This document shows, one piece after another, positions 24,791 to 33,412 of a DNA stretch of 64,000 bases. Numbering within the stretch: position 1 is the stretch's first letter; every line of letters begins with the position of its first letter. A program made the translations under genes and the position numbers. The stretch is from Bacteroidales bacterium (lineage in GTDB: Bacteria > Bacteroidota > Bacteroidia > Bacteroidales > 4484-276), in NCBI GenBank assembly GCA_035647615.1, contig DASRND010000009.1, forward strand, positions 1-64,000. Direction: 5' to 3'. The notes under the pieces are model-generated. The model was not told the DNA's origin. It searched no databases and worked only from the letters and a program-made list of their open reading frames with translations.

Positions 24791-25354
24791 TTAAACCATT
24801 TTTTTGAGCGTTTGTTGCATGTCGTCGTAAAGCCGTCGGCGAAGTCTAAATAGCTTTATTTTGACATTAGACTGCGAGTATTCGGTGATCTCAGCCATCT
24901 CAGCAATCGACTTTCCATTTTTATAATAGAGCGTCAGCAGCAGGTTGTCGTCTTCGGGCAGGCGCTGCATCAGATTTTCGATCAGCTGCATCTGCTCCTC
25001 CTGACTCATGGCCTCCACCTGCGGATAAATCTCGTCGGTGGTGTATTGCTCTATGAGCGTTTCGTCGATGGCAGCATACTCCGGCTTGCGACGGCGCCCG
25101 GCCGAAATTGCGGCATTGTAAACAATGCGATAGAGCCACGTCGAGAATTTAGCCTCTCCTTTAAAAGAACTCAGTGCGGCATGCGCCTTCACAAAAGCAT
25201 CCTGTGCTATCTCTTCGGCCTGCTCGCGGTTGCGCAGGATTTTTACGGCAATGGTAAAAACCATCTGCTGGTGTTTTTCGACCAGTGCAGCAAACGCCGC
25301 CTGGTTACCACCGAGCACCTGATCAATGTAAAAACTGTCGTCGCGATAATTCAT
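24791..25354 (-). CDS. ECF-type RNA polymerase sigma factor
   Basis: A 187-residue sigma factor from the ATG at 25354; an upstream ATG at 25438 would add 28 residues with no family match. Region 2: QAAFAALVEKHQQMVFTIAV, NREQAEEIAQDAFVKAHAAL, STWLYRIVYNAAISAGRRR. Region 4: MQRLPEDDNLLLTLYYKNGK, then IAEMAEITEYSQSNVKIKLFRLRRRL, the helix-turn-helix. It forms a unit with the membrane protein downstream. Its regulon is unknown. The start codon is preceded by CACCTTTG, close to the -7 consensus but lacking the TA. Confidence 0.9.
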   Translation of the reverse strand: MNYRDDSFYIDQVLGGNQAAFAALVEKHQQMVFTIAVKILRNREQAEEIAQDAFVKAHAALSSFKGEAKFSTWLYRIVYNAAISAGRRRKPEYAAIDETLIEQYTTDEIYPQVEAMSQEEQMQLIENLMQRLPEDDNLLLTLYYKNGKSIAEMAEITEYSQSNVKIKLFRLRRRLYDDMQQTLKKMV

Positions 25355-25693
25355 TTGTGCCTTTTTTGACGCTGATTCATGCGTTAGGTTACAAAGGTGC
25401 GGAAAAATTTGCTGGAAGCTAACAATGATAGGTTGCAACTGGCAGAGCCTGTAGAAATAAGGTGGACGAGGACTTCGACAAGCTCAGCCACAAAGCCTCG
25501 TCCAAACTCCTGTTCAACCCCGTCCAAATCCTTACTCTTTGCGCCTTGCACCATGCCTTTGAAGCACATCAACCCAACAAGATTTTCTTTCTATAATTTG
25601 ACATAAAAGATTTTTTGTAACCAACCGGCAAAATCGGTGTCAAAGCGGGTGAATGGAAAATAAAATTAATCATCATCATAAAAATTGAAAGTT
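25355..25693. other. Divergent intergenic region with a short repeat and a heptad array
   Basis: Between divergent genes, 339 bases. It holds a hairpin of the GAGGACTTCGACAAGCTCAGCC / AAAGCCTCG type (about 25464-25502) and a four-unit heptanucleotide array (25534-25561). The last 100 bases before the DUF6249 gene are AT-rich and may hold its promoter, without a clear -7 match. Confidence 0.5.
25534..25561 (+). repeat. Short heptanucleotide array, four units
   Basis: Units ACTCTTT, GCGCCTT, GCACCAT and GCCTTTG can be read in register. It is the shortest of the seven arrays and belongs to the GCGCC-rich subtype. Confidence 0.5.
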
Positions 25694-26050
25694 ATGGTAG
25701 AAATACTGGTTCCTTTGGGATTTTTCGGAATGGTAGTGGCGCTCGTTTACATCCAGGCCGACCGTAAAATTAAGTTAAACCTGATACAGCATGGCGCCGA
25801 CGCGCGTACATTGAAAACGAGTAAAACCACAGATGGCTCACTGCGCTTTGGGCTGCTGCTCATTGGCGTGGCGGTGGGAATCCTGCTGGGGCACCTGCTG
25901 GTAAATAACACCAACATGATGCAGGAAGTAGCCTATTTCTCGATGACCTTCCTCTTTGGCGGCATCGCGCTGCTGATTTTTGCACTGATGCAAAGACGTA
26001 AACCCGCCGATGGAGAAAATGATTTGCCGATGGAAAAGCCGAAGTATTGA
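25694..26050 (+). CDS. DUF6249-like small membrane protein
   Basis: A 118-residue protein from the ATG at 25694 (a TTG nine bases upstream is possible). Three hydrophobic segments are visible (about residues 1-18, 50-70 and 80-100). The N-terminal EILVPLGFFGMVVALVYI followed by RKIKLNLIQHGADAR is typical of DUF6249 proteins of Bacteroidota. Function is unknown; many such proteins are encoded next to ECF sigma/anti-sigma genes, as here (divergently). A strong terminator follows. Confidence 0.7.
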   Translation: MVEILVPLGFFGMVVALVYIQADRKIKLNLIQHGADARTLKTSKTTDGSLRFGLLLIGVAVGILLGHLLVNNTNMMQEVAYFSMTFLFGGIALLIFALMQRRKPADGENDLPMEKPKY

Positions 26051-26080
26051 TCGGGTTCAGAAAGGGATTTATTTAACTAA

Positions 26081-26115
26081 AACAGGCATTCCGCATGAGA
26101 TGCCTGTTTTTTTTT
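26081..26115 (+). terminator. Rho-independent terminator after the DUF6249 gene
   Basis: Stem AACAGGCA (26081-26088) pairs perfectly with TGCCTGTT (26101-26108) across a 12-base loop and is followed by a run of T residues to 26115. Confidence 0.88.
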
Positions 26116-26162
26116 ATAAAAATGATGGGAGCGGAAACAAATGAGTTAGGCGGCGCATTTCA

Positions 26163-26585
26163 TCATCGCTTCTTCCGAAGTTTGTATTTATTTTCTGTAA
26201 ACTTATAGTAGCGATGGTACACCTCCATGATCGAATCGTTTAATTTGATTATCTCAAAAGCCATTGCGTTCTGCGGGAATACATCAGGAGGATAGCCCAT
26301 TCCGTGGGTTAAGTTTATTAAAACATCCTGATCAGCATCAAACATCCAGGTACCATAATTGACGGTGTCGATATAAAAGTCACCGTTGTGTTCAAAGGTC
26401 AATTCCTCACTACCATCGAATACAGTTCTATGTTCTACGTGTCCCTGCCAATTATTCAAATTTTGTGTTGGCTTTACCGCAAATGTCCAGGTACCGGTAA
26501 TTCTATCCGGCTCCGATGACTTTTTCCCGCAACCGAAAGTGGTTGACAAAATCAAAGCTAAAAAAAGTAGATGCAGGTTTCTCAT
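26163..26585 (-). CDS. Small lipoprotein of unknown function
   Basis: A 140-residue protein with a lipoprotein signal ending in TTFGC (Cys19). The mature part resembles small lipocalin-like Bacteroidota lipoproteins in having ITGTWTFAVKP at its start and short antiparallel strands (ELTFEHNGDFYIDTVNYGTWMFDADQ). That pattern, in which a computed 'expected' line precedes a value line, is common in such proteins, but no named family is certain. It is likely anchored in the outer membrane facing the periplasm. Its neighbour upstream on the same strand is a barrel protein 86 bases away. Confidence 0.6.
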   Translation of the reverse strand: MRNLHLLFLALILSTTFGCGKKSSEPDRITGTWTFAVKPTQNLNNWQGHVEHRTVFDGSEELTFEHNGDFYIDTVNYGTWMFDADQDVLINLTHGMGYPPDVFPQNAMAFEIIKLNDSIMEVYHRYYKFTENKYKLRKKR

Positions 26586-26671
26586 GTTTTTAAGTTTTTA
26601 CCAAACGAAAGTAAATACTAATTATGATAAGATGGATATTGATGGTGTTTCCGTGTTTTGCGTGCTGCCCA

Positions 26672-27382
26672 CTATTTTATCTGGTGTGTCAGCCCAAAGC
26701 GTAAAAGTCTCGCGTAGGCTTCATTTTTTCCGCCATCGAAGTCAGCCCGGTAGTTTGTAAGTCCAAACGAATAGCCAATGTAAGCTCCGGCATTTTTGTA
26801 ATTGGCGGCAATTTGAATTCCTGGTCTGAAATCGAAATCAATGGTTTTTCTGTCGACAGAAGTTTCATATTTAATGCCGCCAGAAGCAGTTGCGGAACCA
26901 TTTTCTTTTGCGCTGAGGCAGTATCCAATCTCAAGCCCGCCTGTAAAATCGAGATTTACTTTGTTTACAGGTAACCGGTAACCCGCAAAAAGACGCAGGT
27001 TTATGAAATTAGAATTTAAAAAGGTTTTCCCTGTTGCATCCAATCTGTAAGACGAGGTTCCGGTCCAGCCATAGATTTTGTTAATTTCAATTTTACTTCT
27101 CAACTTTTCATAGCCTAAGTCGGCACCGAGGATAAAATTTTTCTTTGAGATACTTTTTATGTTTCCCGACAGCCCGATAGCAAGTCCGCTTTTTGAACCG
27201 TAAGGATTGTTTGTATAGCCTGATTGCATCTGTTCATTATAGTTGATGCCGGTAACGGATTCAGCAGATTCGCCGGCAAATGAGAATAGTCCTGAATTGA
27301 GTGAGACCCAAAACTCTGTTTTTTGTCCGTAAGAAACATTCAAACAGCAAAAGGCAACGATTGTAAATAGTGTTTTTTTCAT
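26672..27382 (-). CDS. Small outer-membrane beta-barrel protein (porin-family-like)
   Basis: A 236-residue protein from the ATG at 27382, giving signal peptide MKKTLFTIVAFCCLNVSYGQ; an earlier in-frame start seven codons upstream adds MPTKTTT. The mature chain is a run of amphipathic strands with Gly and aromatic girdle residues (FWVSLNSGLFSF, FILGADLGYEKL, INLRLFAGYRLP, NLDFTGGLEIGY, AGAYIGYSFGL) and ends RFGLTHQIK. This is the usual form of the small OmpA-like/outer_membrane_beta-barrel proteins of Bacteroidota. Ligand and function are unknown. Confidence 0.65.
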   Translation of the reverse strand: MKKTLFTIVAFCCLNVSYGQKTEFWVSLNSGLFSFAGESAESVTGINYNEQMQSGYTNNPYGSKSGLAIGLSGNIKSISKKNFILGADLGYEKLRSKIEINKIYGWTGTSSYRLDATGKTFLNSNFINLRLFAGYRLPVNKVNLDFTGGLEIGYCLSAKENGSATASGGIKYETSVDRKTIDFDFRPGIQIAANYKNAGAYIGYSFGLTNYRADFDGGKNEAYARLLRFGLTHQIK

Positions 27383-27559
27383 GGTGGTAGTTTTTGTAGG
27401 CAAACAATGGTTTGGCTATGTGAAGTGCGAGATTACGAAGTAATTCCCTATTAGTGTACCCCAAGCTTTTGTAGAAGCACAGACCTTGAATTTACCACTT
27501 TATCCGCTGCTGCAACATACAGGTTAGTATAATTGGCATGTCAGTCTTTGCGCTGACAT

Positions 27560-30500
27560 TTACTCCAAATACTTTTTCAATATTTTCTCTTTCTGTTTTG
27601 GAATTTCAGCTATTTGATTTTCCAATTCATTTATTTTGGTTTCAATCTTTTCTATTTCTGAAACTATCTTTTTTTGTTCTTCTATAGACGGTAAAGGGAT
27701 TTTAAATTCTTCTAACTGTAACTTAGTAATTGCCTGCCTTGAAGTGGCACCATTGCCAATTTCTAATAATTTCTCTTTGAATTCAGTACTTACTAATATT
27801 GATTGAACATATTTAGGAAGTGCTTTTTCATTTGTTCTAATTATTGAAACGTGCTGATTCACTCTGGCGGGTATATACTTATCCTCAACAATACAACATC
27901 TTGCAATAGAAGCTCCAGTAATATTAAAAAGAATATCATCTTTCTCTACTGTTACGTTACCGAGTTTTTTAGCTTGTCCTTCGTTAATAAAAGCAAGACC
28001 CCTCTCAATCATTCCGTAGTCATAAATGTTTTGACTTCTAATTAAACTTATACCACTTGACTGATAGGAACCTTCTCCTCCTCTAGGAGTAGCACCACTA
28101 CCTATTTTGGTGGTAATGTCTTCTAATTTTATTAAGGATGCTTTTGAGTTATTGATTATTTTACCAATGTAAAATCTAAGTTTTTCAACCTCCTCAATCG
28201 CATTTTGCTCTTGCTGTTCTAATGCTCCAATTTCAGAAACTATTATTTGCTGAATGCCGATTGGTGGGAGTGGAATTAAAGTATGAGAAACTTTATCAAT
28301 ATTTAGATTGTCAACCGAAGTTCCACCACTTGCCGCATTAATAAATTGTTCCTGTACAATTTTGTCAGAAAGCATATAATACAAATAATCTTTGTTTAAC
28401 TTTTTTGAAAAATCACTTAATAAAAGCCATCCATCGTGAATACATCCATCAATTCCCATAATATATGGTCTACCAAAACTCATTGAATTGGAAAGAATAA
28501 AATCCCCTTTTTTTACGATACGAGATTTTTCCGCACCCACTTTAGATATTTTTTCTTTAGTTTCTGTAATAAACTTTGACCCAATTTTGACATCACCAAT
28601 TTTTATCCAATTGAATCCATTAAATTCATCAGAAATATATTCTTTAATAGGCCTAGGTGAAGCTCCTCTAACAATTGAAACAAGCTGATTTAATTTTTTT
28701 TGTTCCCATTTACTCTCAATTTTCACTTTTTTTTTAGCAAAGAGTGAAATGTTTTTTTCAAAGTCCACTCGGTCAAAAGTGAGCATATCTACCAAGTTGT
28801 GGTAGCTCAGGTTTTGTTGTAAATTTTCAGGAAATTCTAAATCAAACTCGCCTAAAAATGCTTTATAAATATAGGTGCTTGCTTTTTCAGGATTAGTAAA
28901 ACTATCAGCATCATACAATTGGGTGCACTCGTCTATGCTTTTGCTTCTTTGAATTGCGTGTATCCCTTCGCTACCTCTTCGGTTGCTAAATTCGTAACCT
29001 AAAAAGCGTTTTTCTTCATTCTTTTCGCCAGTTTTTACCAAAACGAGTTTCTGAGGATAAGCCAGTACAAAATAAAGGAACTTGTCTTGTTCTAAATCTA
29101 AAATACTATTCCAAATCTCTTGCTCGTTTTTGGCTTTAATTTTCTTGATGTATTCCTTGTAAATTTCGTGTTGTTCTATATTTTCATTCGGGGTTTTCTG
29201 CAAAAGAGTTTTATAATCTTCAAAAGTAATCGTGTCCCAAACGTGAGCCACATATTTGGCAAGCGGTTTTTCAATACTATTTATCGTAACATCCTGCAGG
29301 GTTACAAAACATTTTTTAATGGCTTCTTCTACATTGTATGCATCTGCATTGTTTCTGCGTCTTAAAAATAGGGTAACGGTGTTTGTGCCTGTTGCCATAA
29401 AAGTATTGGAGCCTAATTCGGCAATGCCTAAAAATTCAAAATACTTTAAAAGGATTTCTCTTGATTGTGTGTAAATGCCTGTATTGCTCAAAATGCTGCT
29501 TGGTAAAATAATTCCTGCCACACCGCCATCTTTAAGCAATTGTTTGGTACGTTCAATAAACAAACATTCTATTTCGGAACTTTGGTCGGTCAATCTGTCG
29601 TACAAATCAAAACCAATTTTTGATTTTTCTTCATCCATGTATCCTTTAAAAGCAGATACCGAGTAAGGAGGATTTGAAATAATTACATCAAATTGTTTGT
29701 TGTCTTGCGGATAGGTTTTATCGGTTTCTTTTAGTAAATCTTTGAATTCTGTTGAAGTCGCAAAATCACCCAAACCATCACCGTGAATTACTTTTGCCAA
29801 GCCATCACCGTGCAAATAACAACTTACTTTGGCTGTTTTTACTAAACGGTAATCTTTTTCTATACCATAAACGTAATCTTTAGCCCAATCAAATTGATCT
29901 TCTTTCCATTTTTTTAAGGCTCTTGTGGTGGTAGGATTAAAATTGTTTTCGTCCAATTTATCAATGTATTTTTGTAACTCTTCCATTGATTCCGTCAAAA
30001 AATGTCCACTTCCCGCTGCATAATCAATTATCGTGGGAAGTAAATCATTCGCGTTTCCTTGCTCAATTTTTTGAACGGTAATTTCTTGAAGTGGTAAACT
30101 CTTGATAATAAAACGAGCAATTGGAACAGGAGTGAAAAATTGACCTGATTCTTGTTTCAATCCAGTGGTTAATAACAATTCAAAAAAGTCACTTAAAAAC
30201 TGTTGGCGGTAAGTATAGCGGATTTTAAACTCTTGAAGTAACACTACTACTTCTTTTACTACCTTAGCATTTTCCTCAAAAGAAGCATCATCATACACCT
30301 CTTTTATGGCAAATTCATTGTTCTTTTTAAGTCGAATTTCAGTTAAAATCTCTTTGAATTTGTCTTTGTATAGTGGTTGTACGTGTAAAAACTGTTTGTC
30401 AAATTCACTATCACTTATATCTGTAACTTTCTTTTCTAAAAGTTCAAGCATTCCTCGGTTGTAAAGGTCGGTCAGCCTTTTTTGAAAGGAAATATGATTG

Positions 30501-31330
30501 TCTTCTCCTTCGAGCCACTGAAAACCTAATTGCTCGTCAGGATTTATGTTTTCATCAACGATTTTACAAAGGAAAAGTGTAAATATCTTATTAAAGGCAT
30601 TAGGTTTGTCAGAAACTACGTTGTGCCTCAGTATTTCTAAAAAGCGATTAAAAATGAAACTACTATCCTCTTGCTTTAAATCTTTTAAATCTTTTTTAGT
30701 GAGTGCTTTACTTTGAAATTCATAAGGTGTAACCCAACTTTCAAAAATACCATTGGTTTTAGGTAGTTTATTCCAACGTTCAAAGAAGTCTTTTACATTT
30801 CCTGTTTGTCGGTAATCTTCTTCAATTTTTACAATGATGCTTTTGTACTCTATGGCATTTCCTTGAAGTTGGGAAGCATACAACATCAAAATATCTGCAT
30901 CCTTATCCTGTTGGAAATAGGTAAAAAGCTGACCACCATTTCTTTCCAAATTCTTAAGCTCTTTTTCAAATTCCGCTCCCCAAGTCTTGCATTCAATCAT
31001 CAAATAGGCTGATCCATTATCATGGTTTACCAGAACATCTAATCTTCCGCTTGTACCATGTCCAGTCCTCCAGGTTTTTTCTAAAACTATGTTTTTTGGA
31101 TGGTATCCCTTTTCAAGTAGCCTATCCACACATTCAAGAACAACGAAGTTTTCGGCTTGAGAAAAATTTTGAGTGGTTTTATTTTCACAGTTTATTTCAT
31201 TGCCAAAATTAAAAATTGAGTTTTGAAAATCAATCTCAATAGCGTAGCCATAGTATTTTTTATGAAAAATACCGAAAGTATTTTCTTTAGGTGTAAATCC
31301 TAATGCCTGTATGAAGTTTTTGTATTTCAT
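27560..31330 (-). CDS. Single-chain restriction-modification enzyme with nuclease, N6-adenine methylase and two specificity (TRD) domains
   Basis: A 1256-residue fusion. Residues about 60-160 hold a HSDR_N-type PD-(D/E)XK nuclease: D98 in GRLDVLV and E113-C-K115. Residues about 375-700 are an HsdM-like N6-adenine methylase with QESGQFFTP (393-401), SAM motif I DYAAGSGHF (436-444) and catalytic NPPY (553-556). The C-terminal third has two HsdS-like half-repeats, each starting KL..l.. and followed by a conserved helix (about 890-1075 and 1080-1240), ending in a coiled coil. This R-M-S order in one chain matches type IIB/IIG enzymes such as CjeI or HaeIV rather than a three-gene type I system. 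It starts one base inside the regulator's stop codon. Composition is AT-rich, suggesting transfer. A weak hairpin (27538-27559) follows the stop. Confidence 0.85.
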   Translation of the reverse strand: MKYKNFIQALGFTPKENTFGIFHKKYYGYAIEIDFQNSIFNFGNEINCENKTTQNFSQAENFVVLECVDRLLEKGYHPKNIVLEKTWRTGHGTSGRLDVLVNHDNGSAYLMIECKTWGAEFEKELKNLERNGGQLFTYFQQDKDADILMLYASQLQGNAIEYKSIIVKIEEDYRQTGNVKDFFERWNKLPKTNGIFESWVTPYEFQSKALTKKDLKDLKQEDSSFIFNRFLEILRHNVVSDKPNAFNKIFTLFLCKIVDENINPDEQLGFQWLEGEDNHISFQKRLTDLYNRGMLELLEKKVTDISDSEFDKQFLHVQPLYKDKFKEILTEIRLKKNNEFAIKEVYDDASFEENAKVVKEVVVLLQEFKIRYTYRQQFLSDFFELLLTTGLKQESGQFFTPVPIARFIIKSLPLQEITVQKIEQGNANDLLPTIIDYAAGSGHFLTESMEELQKYIDKLDENNFNPTTTRALKKWKEDQFDWAKDYVYGIEKDYRLVKTAKVSCYLHGDGLAKVIHGDGLGDFATSTEFKDLLKETDKTYPQDNKQFDVIISNPPYSVSAFKGYMDEEKSKIGFDLYDRLTDQSSEIECLFIERTKQLLKDGGVAGIILPSSILSNTGIYTQSREILLKYFEFLGIAELGSNTFMATGTNTVTLFLRRRNNADAYNVEEAIKKCFVTLQDVTINSIEKPLAKYVAHVWDTITFEDYKTLLQKTPNENIEQHEIYKEYIKKIKAKNEQEIWNSILDLEQDKFLYFVLAYPQKLVLVKTGEKNEEKRFLGYEFSNRRGSEGIHAIQRSKSIDECTQLYDADSFTNPEKASTYIYKAFLGEFDLEFPENLQQNLSYHNLVDMLTFDRVDFEKNISLFAKKKVKIESKWEQKKLNQLVSIVRGASPRPIKEYISDEFNGFNWIKIGDVKIGSKFITETKEKISKVGAEKSRIVKKGDFILSNSMSFGRPYIMGIDGCIHDGWLLLSDFSKKLNKDYLYYMLSDKIVQEQFINAASGGTSVDNLNIDKVSHTLIPLPPIGIQQIIVSEIGALEQQEQNAIEEVEKLRFYIGKIINNSKASLIKLEDITTKIGSGATPRGGEGSYQSSGISLIRSQNIYDYGMIERGLAFINEGQAKKLGNVTVEKDDILFNITGASIARCCIVEDKYIPARVNQHVSIIRTNEKALPKYVQSILVSTEFKEKLLEIGNGATSRQAITKLQLEEFKIPLPSIEEQKKIVSEIEKIETKINELENQIAEIPKQKEKILKKYLE

Positions 31331-31653
31331 TAGAACTTAAATTTGCCTTGTTTAACATTCTTATTTCTCAAATATTTCGACTGACTTTCCGCTACAGAGA
31401 AAACAGCATCGGAACATTCGTATTTATGAGCTTCCTCAACCAACTTGTCAGCGACATATAGGTTTTTCAACTCCAAATAATCCTTTCCTAAAAAATTGGC
31501 AAGTGCTTCTAAACTAGCAAAGGGAAACTTCTTGTGATCATTCTCAATTTTTGAAATTTCAGTCATAATTACACCTAGTGGTTGGCCAAATTCACTTTGG
31601 TTTAATCCCCTCTTTTTTCTTTCGGCTCTCAAAAACTCCCCAAATGTTTCCAT
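31330..31653 (-). CDS. XRE-family transcriptional regulator (control protein) of the R-M-S enzyme
   Basis: A 107-residue protein with an N-terminal helix-turn-helix (about residues 5-62): FLRAERKKRGLNQSEFGQPL followed by GVIMTEISKIEND and SLEALANFLG. It resembles controller proteins that time restriction enzyme expression. Its stop codon TAA shares one base with the ATG of the R-M-S gene (TAATG), so the two are translationally coupled. The C-terminal 45 residues are helical and of unknown use. The region upstream (31660-31790) is AT-rich with no clear -33/-7 pair. Confidence 0.85.
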   Translation of the reverse strand: METFGEFLRAERKKRGLNQSEFGQPLGVIMTEISKIENDHKKFPFASLEALANFLGKDYLELKNLYVADKLVEEAHKYECSDAVFSVAESQSKYLRNKNVKQGKFKF

Positions 31654-31865
31654 ATCTAATACTTGCTGATTTTATTCTTGCTAATACTTGGCAAAAATAT
31701 TCAAACTTTTCAATTCTCCGAAATTTTCTGCTATATTTTTGTTAAAAAAATTAAAGCTTTGGATTTTAGAGTCGGCTTTACACGTCGGGAAGACTAAAGG
31801 TATTTTAATGTGTGGTAAGGTTTCTGCACTTGCTTGCTAACGCCTGTGTAAATTTCATATCACTT

Positions 31866-32393
31866 TTATTTTTTCATCATTCCTTTCAGCGCTTCTTCAA
31901 GCTCTTCCCCGAAAAGGTTTTTCCCGATAATGATTCCGTTCCCGTCTATCAGATAGTTAACCGGAATAAAAGAAGCGTTGTATGTTTTCCTGTGCTTACT
32001 TGAAATTATTCCGCTTAGATCGCTCACATGGCAGGGCCAGATAAGTCCGTCCTTCTCAACCGCTTTACTCCATCTTTCCTTGTTTCCGTCGAGTGAGACA
32101 CTAAAAACAGTGAATCCGTTTCCGGTTGTGAAAGCAGCGTCTTTGTATTTTTCGTACAAAGGAATAAGCAGCTTGTGTTTCTTACGGCATGGCCCGCAAT
32201 AGGAGGCCCAAAAGTCAATCAGAACAATTTTCCCTCTTAGTGAGTCAAGCTCAAAGGTTGTTCCGTCGATTCCTTTTTCAATGATATTGGGTGCTTTGTC
32301 GCCAATATCAAGACCTGTTTTTTCCTGGCCGTACATCAGCGAATTGATGCCGAAGAAAAAGGTTGCTACAATAAAAAAGGCTTTTGATTTCAT
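31866..32393 (-). CDS. TlpA-like periplasmic thioredoxin (AhpC/Redoxin family)
   Basis: A 175-residue protein from the ATG at 32393, giving signal peptide MKSKAFFIVATFFFGINSL...; an upstream start at 32429 would run into repeat DNA. The thioredoxin fold has DIGDKAPNIIEKGIDGTTFEL, the active-site WASYCGPCRKK (CxxC) and the cis-proline region ASFIPVNYLID. Such proteins reduce periplasmic disulfides, for example for cytochrome c maturation or oxidative repair. It lies between the R-M-S block and the toxin-antitoxin pair. A TATTTTTG octamer directly precedes the ATG, which would leave almost no leader. Confidence 0.85.
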   Translation of the reverse strand: MKSKAFFIVATFFFGINSLMYGQEKTGLDIGDKAPNIIEKGIDGTTFELDSLRGKIVLIDFWASYCGPCRKKHKLLIPLYEKYKDAAFTTGNGFTVFSVSLDGNKERWSKAVEKDGLIWPCHVSDLSGIISSKHRKTYNASFIPVNYLIDGNGIIIGKNLFGEELEEALKGMMKK

Positions 32394-32409
32394 ACGTACA
32401 AAAATAACC

Positions 32410-32500
32410 CATTTCGTCGAATGAACCATCAGCGGTTCTCAGTCGGTAGGTCTCAGTTCGTTGTACACCGCAGAAAAGTAATATAGCCTCCAAAACAACA
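32410..32500. repeat. Dispersed repeat, copy 1 (left of the toxin-antitoxin pair)
   Basis: About 90 bases containing CATTTCGTCGAATGAACCATC, AGCGGTTCTCAGTCGG, then GCAGAAAAGTAATATAGCC and CAAAACAA. Copy 2 at 33192-33289 shares the same ordered segments with small insertions. The two are direct repeats 780 bases apart. Confidence 0.7.
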
Positions 32501-32683
32501 CCTGCCCTGCGGTGGTTGAGCTTGTCGAAACCAGCGCAGTCGATGGGAATGACACCTGTCTTGTGGTGGCTGCGGCGGCTGAGCCTGTCGAAGCCAGCCT
32601 GGTGAAGGGAACATTCCGACAACCTTTTCCCTCAACCGACAATCTTCTCTCCTTTGAACAAGGGGAATAAATTTGTCTAAAAG

Positions 32684-32950
32684 TTAAGGGAAATACTTAT
32701 AAATATCAGAACGATGATCAAAGGCTGCAAAATAAACAGTTTCGCCTTGTAGGAATATTCCGATACGATAATCATTTACCCGAATAAGAAAATAGCTACC
32801 TGGTGTTTTCAGCTTCTTCAATCCTTTGATTTCTTTAAGCGAATCACATTTTACAACATCCGCCAGTATTATTCCCACTTTTTTCCTAATCGTGATATTG
32901 TCACACGACTCAATTTGTTTTTTGAATTTTCGGGTGATTTCAACTTTCAT
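32684..32950 (-). CDS. RelE/ParE-type toxin
   Basis: An 88-residue protein from the ATG at 32950; upstream starts to 33019 would overlap the antitoxin deeply. It has the RelE/ParE-like pattern: VEITRKFKKQIES, EIKGLKKLKTPGSYFLIRVNDYRIGI and a C-terminal VYFAAFDHRSDIYKYFP, with Arg/Tyr/His residues typical of mRNA-interferase members (HRSDIYKYFP). It would cleave mRNA at the ribosome, or poison gyrase if ParE-like. Its start overlaps the antitoxin gene by 11 bases, so the two are coupled. Confidence 0.8.
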   Translation of the reverse strand: MKVEITRKFKKQIESCDNITIRKKVGIILADVVKCDSLKEIKGLKKLKTPGSYFLIRVNDYRIGIFLQGETVYFAAFDHRSDIYKYFP

Positions 32951-33158
32951 TGCTCTGCAACTTACTGATGAAATCAAATTTTTCGCCTTCATCCAAAACC
33001 CCGGACTGCATGCCATCAAGAATACTTATCGCAATACCTAAGTCCTCTGCTTTCTCCTGTGAGAGCTGGTAAGCGCTAAACTCCAATTTTTTGGCGAGCT
33101 GCAAAAGCAACCGGATATTCTCTTCTGAATCACTTCTCAAAATCAATGTCTGCATCAT
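32940..33158 (-). CDS. Antitoxin of the RelE-type module
   Basis: A 72-residue acidic protein immediately upstream of the toxin and overlapping it by 11 bases. The N-terminus (TLILRSDSEENIRLLLQLAKKL) is likely the dimerisation or DNA-binding part and the C-terminus (GIAISILDGMQSGVL then DEGEKFDFISKL) the toxin-neutralising helix. The start could be the ATG at 33158 or 33155. It matches the antitoxin-first gene order of RelBE/HigA-less modules. No strong RHH or HTH motif is visible, so family is not settled. Confidence 0.75.
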   Translation of the reverse strand: MMQTLILRSDSEENIRLLLQLAKKLEFSAYQLSQEKAEDLGIAISILDGMQSGVLDEGEKFDFISKLQSNES

Positions 33159-33191
33159 TTGTATCGGTATTTGTAGATTACAAAGTTAGTC

Positions 33192-33289
33192 CATTTCATC
33201 GAATAAACCATCAGCAGTTCTCGATCGGCAGTCCTCAGTCGGCAGTCCGATGCAAGCCGTAGAAAAGTAATATAGCCGCTAAAACAAGG
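33192..33289. repeat. Dispersed repeat, copy 2 (right of the toxin-antitoxin pair)
   Basis: About 98 bases parallel to the copy at 32410-32500: CATTTCATCGAATAAACCATC, AGCAGTTCTCGATCGGCAG, GTAGAAAAGTAATATAGCC and AAAACAAGG. The extra bases are a repeated CGGCAGTCC unit. Confidence 0.7.
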
Positions 33290-33329
33290 AACAACAAACA
33301 GTTCTTTTGAGCCTACATCTTCCAACACA

Positions 33330-33361
33330 TTGCCGCCGTAGCGGTATCAATAATAGTTTTG
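33330..33361 (+). promoter_or_regulatory. Candidate -33/-7 promoter for the His-rich gene
   Basis: TTG at 33330-33332, a 21-base spacer and TAGTTTTG at 33354-33361 fit the Bacteroidota TTG/TAnnTTTG arrangement. The ATG is 51 bases after the -7 element. It is the best full promoter match I found in the window. Confidence 0.45.
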
Positions 33362-33412
33362 TGAGCGTTAAGTTTTTTTATTAAAATTAAAACAGGCTAA
33401 CCTGAACGCCCG

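Noticed and set aside
27538..27559. Terminator after the R-M-S gene
   Set aside because: The 7-bp stem lacks a T-run on the minus strand, so only a weak hairpin is noted.
27560..31330. Three-subunit type I restriction system
   Set aside because: Nuclease, methylase and specificity parts are in one chain and there is no separate HsdR helicase.
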